Positions 56,484 through 64,000 of a DNA stretch of 64,000 nucleotides are shown piece after piece. This stretch comes from Oenanthe sinensis. Lineage: Eukaryota; Streptophyta; Magnoliopsida; Apiales; Apiaceae. The stretch covers positions 24,302,860-24,366,859 of the forward strand of contig CM053796.1 in NCBI GenBank assembly GCA_028671895.1. The letters are read 5' to 3'. The stretch's first letter is position 1. Each line of letters opens with the position of its first letter. The notes beneath the pieces are model-generated. The model saw only the letters and a list, made by a program, of their open reading frames with translations. It had not been told where the DNA came from and ran no database searches. The position numbers and the translations under genes were made by a program.

Positions 56484-57771
56484 TTATTTCACTATTTTAT
56501 TTCTGAGATAAGCTTCAACCTTAACATAACAATTGACTCTATTTACTTGAAAAGCTAAGTCCTCAGTCAGTTTGTCACACTTTCTTTTTAACAATTTTAA
56601 AACATCATTCTCATCATATAAGACTTTGTTTTCGAGAATTAGTTTCTTAAATCTATCTCTTGTATCATCTAGTTCTTTACCAATCAGTTTAAACATTTTA
56701 GGGAAAAAGGGATTTACATCTATTCATTCTTGTAGAGTGGGAGACAGTGATTATCCGGATGAAGCCATAAGAGCAAGATTTCCCGGCTCTTCTTCATCGT
56801 CATTGTCTGAGTCGTCTCAGCTTTTGCTCTCTGCTAGATAAGACTTACCTTGATGTTTTTTCACAAATGCATCATACTTTTCGTTGAGCTCTTCATAAGA
56901 CTCTCTCTTCTTCCCTTGCTTTGGCTTTTTGCATTCAGCTGCAAAGTGGCCTAGCTCATTGCACTTAAAGTAATGAAACTTGCTTCTATCAACTAAGTCA
57001 GTCTTGTAGCCTCTTTTTTATACAGCTGTAGAAGAACCTCCCTTTTGGAACCTTACAAAATTTGGTTTAACTCTGTAGGAGGAGTTTCTTTGGAATCTCA
57101 TGTTGCCAAACCTCCTGAAAACCATAGCTATAGATTCATCTTCCAGCTGATGTAGTTCTTCCAAAGAGTAGAACCCACAATCTTCTTGTCTTTCTGAAGT
57201 ATGTCCAAATTCTGGAACCACATACTCCATTGATTTATTTGAAGGTACAACAGCCTTCATTTCCATCTTCTCTGGTGCTTCCATTATCAATGCTTTGGAG
57301 AAACTCAGAACCTTACCTCTTCCATACATTTCTCTGGTCTGCATCTGTTCCAATTCATATGTCTTTAATACTCCGTAGAGTCTTTCTAGGGTTACCGCCT
57401 TCTTGTCCCTAGACTCTCGGATTGCTGCAATCCTGTGTTCTAGATGCTCGGGTAAGATTAGTAAGAACTTCATGTTGACCTTCTAGTTTTGATAATATTT
57501 CCCATTGAAGTTGAGCTCGTTTATTAATTTATTCAATCTCTGAAACATCTCAAAGATACCCTCGCCAGGGTTGGATTTAAACTGCTCGTACTGGGAGGTT
57601 AGGATCTCTAGTCTATTCTCTCTGACTTCTTCAGTCTCTTCATTGATTATCTCTATTGTATCCCAGATCTGTTTGGCATTTTTACAATTTACCATGTGAT
57701 TGTACATGACATAGTATAGGGATTATATCAATATGAGTTTGAGATTTTTTTTAGAAATACAAACACTGATG
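56484..57771 (-). pseudogene. Fragment W: copia gag remnant related to Z
   Basis: Minus-strand gag closely similar to Z: QIWDTIEIINEETEEV, LPEHLEHRIAAIRESRDKK and LKTYELEQMQTREMYGRGK, then a zinc-knuckle region (near 56935-56975, with the second Cys position damaged), the acidic SDNDDEEEP stretch, LALMAS, and the start of the coil (KMFKLIGKELDDTRDRF). Stops lie near 57480, 57013 and others. It is cut by H on the right and its similarity ends in the coil on the left. Its single GCAAG at 56773-56777 is the empty counterpart of the A insertion. Confidence 0.88.
57767..57771. repeat. Probable left TSD of H (ACTGA)
   Basis: Five bases before the LTR; the right copy would lie beyond 64000 and could not be checked. 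Confidence 0.5.
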
Positions 57772-58254
57772 TTGTCAAAGAATATCACAAATAGAGTTTA
57801 TTGAAGAACAGAGTTTATGCTAATGCCATCAGAGTTTTGAAGCTGTCGATAGAGTTTACTCGATCAGAGATTATCAACCGACAGAGTTTATGATCAATCA
57901 GAGTTTGACAGAGATATAAATCAGAATTTGATTTGGATAGAGAAAGAGGAATTCAAATACAATTCTATTACCTTATGGAAGATATCTTTATCATTATTTT
58001 TTTTGTAATTAGATTTGTAAATGTGTTCTATATAAACATAGAATTAGGTTTTACATTGTAATTATTCAAGTTTTATTATTCGCATAACCTAGCAGCTCTG
58101 AAGAACTTTGTTTTTCTTGAGAGAGTTTTGTATTCCGATTATCAAATATTAATACAAAATAGTATTTCTTCTACATACTTGTATTCATAATCAATTGTTT
58201 TTATACTATTATATTCAACCCCCCTTCTATAATATTCTATTTATCTAGACAACA
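57772..58254 (+). repeat. H 5' LTR
   Basis: 483 bp with TGTTGTC...GACAACA inverted ends. A motif array (AGAGTTTAT) lies at 57795-57910, a TATA box (CTATATAAAC) at 58028-58037, and the CAACCCCCCTTCT tail is near the end. Confidence 0.9.
57795..57910 (+). promoter_or_regulatory. ATCAGAGTTTAT motif array in the H LTR
   Basis: AGAGTTT occurs six times in 115 bp (near 57798, 57813, 57832, 57851, 57886 and 57900) with one variant AGAGATT, about 120 bp upstream of the TATA box. Confidence 0.6.
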
Positions 58255-58255
58255 A

Positions 58256-58268
58256 TTGGTATCAGAGC
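58256..58268 (+). promoter_or_regulatory. Primer-binding site of H
   Basis: TTGGTATCAGAGC two bases after the LTR end. Confidence 0.95.
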
Positions 58269-58301
58269 AGGCAGTTAATTACAACTTAAAGATCTCAAAA
58301 C

Positions 58302-59789
58302 ATGTCTGGAAACAAGTATGAAAGTATCTGAATTCCTATCTTGAAGAAATTTGAATACCCTACATGGAGGGTAAAGATGATGATGTTCTTGGAAGCCACA
58401 GATCCTGATTATCTAGACAGGATCAATGAAGGTCGGTATATTTCAATCAAGCTAGTTTCATCAACCATTATGGAAGGAAGACAGGTTCCTGAATACTATA
58501 CTTTGAAGGACAAGAAAGAGTGGACCAATGAAGGAAGGCAAGAAGTCCTCAAAGATGCTAAGGTAAGGAATATATTGCATAACAGTCTTGACTCTGTGAT
58601 GTCCAACAGGTTAATTGCATGCAAAACTGCCAAAGAAATCTGGGATGCACTAGAGGTTCAATGCTAAGGAACCAAGGAGATAAAGAAGAATAGAAGATCT
58701 ATACTAATTCAAGAATATGAATACTTTGAGGCTAGGCAGAATGAGTCTCTCACAAATATCTATAACAGATTTCTTACTTTGGTGAATAACTTAGTTTTGG
58801 TTGATAAGGCGTATGATAATGAAGATTCCAACACAAAGTTTCTAAGGGCTCTACCTGAAGAATGGGATTTACAAACATCCATGATAAGAGACAGGGCTGA
58901 TCTGGATGAGATGTCCCTAGATGAAGTATATGGAAGACTGAAGACTCATGACTTGGATTTAGAGAAAAGAAGGAATAAAAAACATAGCAAAACAAACTCT
59001 TTTGCCTTGAATGTTGAGACTGAGATTGAAAAAATAAGAGAAAAAGTCTTGAAAACCTCAACAAGAAAAGAAAAAGCTGTAATGATTAAGGAAATCAGTG
59101 TATCAGAGTTTGAAGTAAACTCTGATGTAGACTCTGATGACTCCACATACTCTGACATAATGGAGATGATTGCCATGATTGTTAAAGGTTTCAAAAAGAT
59201 TAAATATATGAATTACAGAATGCAATGAAACTTCCAAAAGAAGCATAGAGAGTCGGAAAATAAATACAGGTTCATGAGGAAAGAAGAAAGAGATGGTAAG
59301 GCTAAAACACTTGATAAATCAAAGGTCAAGTTTTACAAGTGTAATAAGATGGGGCACTTTGCTACTGAGTGCATAAACAATGAATCTGGAAAAGTTCTCA
59401 TTACCTCAAAGAAATATTGGATGGATTCCTCAGACTCTGAAGAGGAAACAAACTATGCTCTTATGGCAAACATTGATGCTCCCATCCTAAACTCTGACAA
59501 GGTACCAGACTCTATTTTCAATATCAATACTGAAAATATCCATGAATTAAAATCTTTCCTTAGAATCTTGCATGTTAGTTTTAAATCACAATCATTTGAG
59601 AATGAAAGATTAAAATCTGAAATTCAAACTCTATCTGTTAGGAATGATTTTCTTGAATATGAACATACCCACATGCTTAGCACTAAGAAAGACTATGAGA
59701 ATGCCATACACATGCAAACTCAGCTAGAAATACAAGTAGAATATTTAAAAGCTGAGATAGCTAAAGAAAATGAGACTTTTAGAGTTTAG
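58302..59789 (+). pseudogene. H gag
   Basis: The likely start is ATG at 58302 (MSGNKYESI); the frame is then kept to 59789 but interrupted by TGA at 58329, TAA at 58665-58667 (probably from CAA), TGA at 59226-59228 and TAG at the end. The gag domain (FEYPTWRVKMMMFLE, AKEIWDALEVQC, LRALPEEWDLQTSMI) forms the particle. A CCHC knuckle, CNKMGHFATEC, is near 59338-59375, followed by an acidic stretch with NYALMANID and a coiled coil (59560-59780). The NSD tripeptides encoded by AACTCTGAT begin here. Confidence 0.88.
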
Positions 59790-60620
59790 ACAAACTCTGG
59801 TAAGAAAGTCCAAAAAATGCTTTCTAACAAGAATTGGACATCTGTTTTAGGTTATGAATCTGACAAGGAGACACACACTAAGATAAAAACAAAAGGAAAT
59901 TGAGTGAACCTGTGAATTTTGTTAGAGCTAGTAATGAAAAGAATACCTCTAATAAATGCTCTAATAGTGTGTCAGAGAATAAACCAGTAAATATTGGGTT
60001 ACTCTCACAGAAGTAACTTAAAGAAAAGTTGAAGTCAGTCACCAACAAAAACAAGCCTAAAAAGGTCAAGAGGAATAGAAATGACAAAATAAGAATTTCT
60101 AAGGAGAATAACTATAAGAATATTCCTAATACTCCTAGAAAAACCTGTTTCACATGTGGAAATTCTAATCATCTTGCTATTGACTGCAGGCAAAATAAAA
60201 AGAAAGAAACTGAGAGACCTAGATCAGAGGATATGAAACAGACTAGATATAAACCACAAAATCCTTGTTTTCACTGTGGTAGTTTATGACATTCAATTTA
60301 CATATGTAAAGAATATCATAGTCTGTATTTCAATTATTATGAACTTTTTCCTCATTTGAATAAAACTCATGTTCTTTCTAGTCATTCTGCTAAATAACAG
60401 TATGTGATAAAATCTGATAGAAGAAAAATAAACTTTGAAAATGCAAACTCTGATAATGCAAACTCTGTTAACTTAAACTCTGATAAAAATTCTTCTGCTG
60501 CAAAAGTTAACAATTCTTTAAACAAAGGATCCAAACTTATTTGTGTCCTCAAAGCTACTGATTAATTTGCATTAAATGATTGTAGGGAAATAGGCTAAAT
60601 ATCCTAGTAATTGATAGTGG
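59790..60620 (+). pseudogene. H gag C-terminal part with further zinc knuckles
   Basis: A frameshift between 59790 and 60029 leads into a different frame. A Lys/Asn-rich region precedes CFTCGNSNHLAIDC (about 60148-60190) and a damaged third knuckle CFHCGSL (60268) cut by TGA at 60287-60289. An NSD-rich linker follows (60460-60520). The protease motif VIDSGCSAYM starts near 60607; the usual form is DSGCSRHM. Confidence 0.75.
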
Positions 60621-61180
60621 ATGTTCTGCATACATGTTGAAAATAAATCCCTGCTTTTAGAGTTTGAGGAGAAGGCTGGCCCAGCAGTATCTTATAGAGA
60701 TGGAAACATGGGAAGAATACTGGGATATGACAATATTATGATTGGAAATGTCATCATTGAAAATGTAGCTCTGGTTGAAGGACTCAAGCATAATCTGTTA
60801 AGTGTGAGTCAAATGACAGACAAAGATTATTCTGTGGAATTTTATGAAACACATTGTGAAGTCAAAAGCAAGAAGGCTGGCAAAGTGGTTCTCATTTGTC
60901 ACAGACATAACAATTTATTTGAAGCTAGCTTAGAGGTAAACTCGGATGGTCCCTTAACTTGTTTACTTGGAGAGACATCATCTTTGGAATTGGCACAAAA
61001 AGATGTGTCACTTGAACTTTGGAAATATAAATGAATTGGTGAAAAAGGATCTAGTAAGAAGTATTCCAAAAGTTTAATTTCATCCTGATGGACCGTGTGA
61101 TTCATGTCAAAAGGTCAAACAAAAGAAAACAACTTTCAAGAGCAAAACTGAAAATTCTATTGATCAACATTTTCATATAT
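60607..61180 (+). pseudogene. H protease and GAG-pre-integrase
   Basis: VIDSGCS gives the catalytic Asp; a frameshift follows at about 60640. The 137-codon segment 60621-61034 contains IGNVIIENVALVEGLKHNLL and LSVSQM, typical of the region after the protease active site. The LWHK...HLN pre-integrase block is broken by frameshift and stop near 61010-61034, and the Cys pair (CDSCQK) of the zinc domain appears near 61100. Confidence 0.8.
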
Positions 61181-61820
61181 TGCATCTTGATTTAATTGGT
61201 CATGTCAACATAATGTTCATTGGAAAGAAGAAATATACTCTAGTGATAGAAGATGACTACACAAGATTTACCTGGGTATACTTTTTACACAAAAAGGATG
61301 AAACAGATGAGATAATTTTTTATCATATTACTATTATTGAAAATGGATCACCACATAAGGTAAAGAATTTAAGGAGTGACAATGGAACAGAATTTAAGAA
61401 ATCTGCAATGAAGGAATTCTGCTCAACAAAAGGAATCATTCGACAATTCTCAGCACCTGGTACACCTCAACAAAATGGTGTAGTTGAGAGAAAGAACAAA
61501 ACTCTCATTGAAGCTGCTAGAACAATGCTAGAAGGGGCAAAGCTATCTACTTATTTTTGGGCAGAAGCTATGAATACTGCATGCATCACTCAAAACTGCA
61601 CATTGATAAATAAACATGGAATGACTCCATATGAGATGATGAAAGGAAGGATGCCAAATTTAAAATACTTTCACATATTTGGAAGCAAGTGTTTTATTAT
61701 TAAAACACATTCTGAGCAGTTGAAAAAGTTTGAGCTCAAGGCAGATGAAGGCATCTTTGTTGGTTATGCAAAAAATTCTAGAACTCTTCAAGGGTATTCA
61801 AGGTATCTAATCTAAGAACT
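61180..61820 (+). pseudogene. H integrase core
   Basis: 211 open codons hold all three catalytic positions: Asp in HLDLIGHVNI, Asp in RSDNGTEF, and Glu in GVVERKNKT. The block ends at FVGYAKNSR, where a frameshift near 61790-61800 diverts the VSNLRTKVVME continuation. Integrase would insert the cDNA into the nuclear genome. Confidence 0.88.
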
Positions 61821-61829
61821 AAGGTAGTC

Positions 61830-62267
61830 ATGGAATCTATTAATGTCTCTTTTGATGAAGGACAAATAACAGGGTTACATGATAAAGATGCTCAGGAATC
61901 TCTGAGTTTTGAAAATGAATTGCAAGACATAAACTCTGATAAGCTAAACTCTGATGAGTTAAACATTGATTCCTTAAACTCTGATTCAGACATAATTGAC
62001 ATAGTAATTGAAGAGTCTGCACATGTTGAAGAGGAGCAGCATCAATCTTTTACTGAAATTAGAGAACCAACCTCAATTATTGAAATTTCAGAGTCTGACC
62101 AAACTCTGACAAATATAAACTCTGAAAGCCTAAACTCTGATTCATCAAACACTTATGGACGTACAACTTCATGGGGAGGATCAACATTTACTGAGGAATC
62201 ATACTATGAAGGCACAAATCATGGGGGATCATCTAGATCAAGAAATCTTCAACATCCAAGGAAATGA
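61830..62267 (+). pseudogene. H integrase-RT linker with NSD repeats
   Basis: 145 acidic, Ser/Asn-rich codons. LNSD-type units repeat (DKLNSDELNIDSLNSD; INSESLNSDSS), most written AACTCTGAT. Such linkers are poorly conserved in copia. The segment ends with TGA at 62265-62267, in the same frame as the RT. Confidence 0.75.
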
Positions 62268-63068
62268 ACCAAAGATCACACACCTGACTTGATTATTGGT
62301 GATCTAGAAAGTGGAGTGAAGACAAGGAAAGCTATTCAAAATGAATGTCTATACTATAGTTTTCTTTCTCAAATAGAACCAAAGAAAGTTGAAGATGCTT
62401 TGAAGGATGCAGATTGGGTTACTGCAATGCAGGAAGAATTAAACGAATTTGAAAGAAATGAGGTTTGGACTCTTATTCTAAGACCAAAGAACAGATCTAT
62501 TGTTGGCATAAAATGGGTGTTCAAAAATAAGACAGACTCTGATGGAATCATAACAAGGAACAAAGCAAGACTAGTTAAAGGGTACTCACAACAGGAAGGT
62601 ATTGACTATGATGAAACCTTTGCACCAGTAGCTAGACTTGAAGCAATCAGAATCTTTCTTACTTATGCTGCACACAAAAAATTCAAACTCTACCAGATGG
62701 ATGTTAAAAGTGCATTTTTGAATGGTGAGCTCGAGGAGGAGGTATATGTTGAACAACCTCCTAGTTTTGTGAATCCAAAATATCCAAATCATGTCTATAG
62801 GTTGGATAAAGCATTATATAGACTCAAGCAAGATCCAAGAGCCTGGTATGAAACACTAGCTCGATTTTTACTTGAAAGTGATTTCACAAGAGGTACAATT
62901 GATAAAACCTTATTTTATAGAAATCAAGATAAAAATTTATTATTGGTTCAAATATATGTTGATGATATTATATTTGGATCCACTAATGAAAAACTCTATG
63001 AAAGATTTTTAAAGTTAATGCAGTCCATTTATCAAATGAGCATAATGGAAGAAATGAGTTTTTTTTAG
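62268..63068 (+). pseudogene. H reverse transcriptase
   Basis: RT from DALKDADWVTAMQEELNEF through GIDYDETFAPVARLEAIR, QMDVKSAFLNG (first catalytic Asp) and the IYVDDIIFGSTN active site. A run of eight T near 63059-63066 shifts the frame at SFFLGLQV. A second shift near 63165 precedes the next open frame. The RT domain itself is otherwise well kept. Confidence 0.9.
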
Positions 63069-63177
63069 GGTTGCAAGTGAAACAGACTGATGAAGGCATT
63101 TTCATAAGTCAGTCCAAATACACAAAGAATCTACTCACAAAGTTTCATATGCAAGACTTTGCATTTGCTACACTCCA

Positions 63178-63912
63178 ATGGCTACTGCAACCAAGCTTGA
63201 TCAAGATACTGGTGAGCTTGTAGAAAAAACAACATATAGAGGAATGATTGATTCACTTCTTTATTTGACTGCCAGTACACCAGATATTATATTTGCAACA
63301 TGTCGGTGTGCTAGATTTCAGGCAAATCCAAGGGAACCATATTTGATTTTTGTTAAGAGAATTTTTAGATATCTCAAAGGCACCATCAATCTTGGCTTAT
63401 GGTATCCTAGAGAGTATGACTTTAAACTTATAGGCTATTCAGATGCTGATTTTATAGGATGTAAAATTGACAGGAAAAGCACTAGTGGAAGTTGTCAATT
63501 TCTAGGTGGAAGACTTGTCTCATGGTTTAGTAAGAAGCAAAAATCAATCTCAACATCTATAGTAGAGGCTGAATATATAGCTACAGGAAGCTACTGTGTA
63601 TAGATTTTATGGATGAGAAATCAATTGTTAGACTATTGTTTGAACTTTTCAAAAATTCCTATTTATTGTGATAATCAAAGTTTTATTGCAATGACAGGAA
63701 ATCCAGTTCAACATTCACTGACAAAGCACATTGGTATAAGATACCATTTCATAAGGGAACATGTCATGGAAGGAACAATTGAAATGCATTTTGTTCCCAC
63801 AGATCAACAGCTAGCAGAGATATTCACCAAACCTCTGTGTGAAGAAACTTTTACAAGATTAATTTCTGAATTGGGCATGGTGACAAGTGGCTCAACTCTA
63901 GACAACAAGTAG
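63178..63912 (+). pseudogene. H RNase H
   Basis: Segments 63178-63603 and 63604-63912 share a frame, separated only by TAG at 63601-63603 (probably from CAG). SDADFIGCKIDRKSTSG, EAEYIA, YCDNQS and IFTKPL mark RNase H, which degrades the RNA template. The pol stop is TAG at 63910-63912. Confidence 0.9.
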
Positions 63913-64000
63913 CAAACTCTATCAGTATTTATGGTAAACTCTGATAGTAAATGAAGTAAACACTGATCCTTGAAAAATCTAATTTCTGATGATCTCAAGC
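63913..64000 (+). other. H 3' untranslated start
   Basis: Short AT-rich sequence with two more AAACTCT motifs; the PPT and LTR have not been reached. Confidence 0.6.

Larger units (their letters stand above)
57772..64000 (+). mobile_element. Element H: copia retrotransposon, decayed, 3' end outside the window
   Basis: 5' LTR, PBS, gag with zinc knuckles, protease, integrase, RT and RNase H occur in copia order on the plus strand, inserted in W. At least five in-frame stops and several frameshifts make it non-autonomous. PPT and 3' LTR should lie shortly beyond 64000. Confidence 0.95.

Noticed and set aside
1..64000. CRISPR arrays, bacterial operons or phage systems
   Set aside because: No direct repeats with uniform spacers and no prokaryotic gene density; all coding signals are plant retroelement proteins.

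Overview
The window is repeat-rich nuclear DNA of a flowering plant, probably a eudicot with a large genome. It is AT-rich, and almost every coding segment belongs to a Ty1/copia-type LTR retrotransposon primed from a site resembling the 3' end of initiator Met-tRNA. No host protein-coding gene, rRNA, tRNA or CRISPR array was found.

Layout. Positions 1-53039 are a Russian-doll nest, resolved here from TG...CA ends and 5-bp target-site duplications (TSDs). The outermost element (called Z, minus strand) has its 5' LTR at 51682-53039, gag at 50251-51477, and resumes at 2549-1 with the gag C-terminus, protease and integrase; its RT/RNase H end lies left of the window. Z is split inside gag by element A (plus, 2550-50245, TSD GCAAG). 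A is split by element C (plus, 7337-42818, TSD GGCTA). C's leader is split by element B (minus, 9867-22488, TSD GGTAC), and its gag/pol remnant by a truncated copia E (minus, 23264 to about 26727) with an intact RT/RNase H frame. C's 3' LTR holds solo LTR F (40225-41774, TSD GTGCA). A 5.8-kb solo LTR D (33576-39405, TSD AATAC) lies in a duplicated piece of A's flank just upstream of C's 3' LTR. Sister copies inside the window show the empty sites for A, D and F.

A, B and C are one family of non-autonomous elements. Without nested insertions each is about 11-12.6 kb, with 1.45-1.82-kb LTRs, repeat-rich leaders, decayed gag/pol fragments lacking the RT catalytic core, and a shared 3' region of about 5 kb carrying remnants of an unidentified, possibly envelope-like, reading frame. 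They must have been moved in trans, perhaps by a Z-like relative.

Right flank (53040-64000): about 1.3 kb of featureless AT-rich DNA, a 415-bp PIF/Harbinger-like MITE (54395-54809, TSD TAA), solo LTR G (54937-56227, TSD AAAAC), a Z-like gag fragment W (56484-57771), and copia element H (plus, 57772 to beyond 64000), nearly full length but broken by stops and frameshifts.

The most interesting pattern is that five of the LTR lineages (B, Z, C, G, H) each carry an array of a different short motif in the U3/promoter region, in four cases directly upstream of a TATA-like box. In B and Z the array is in the same place but the motif has changed in concert.
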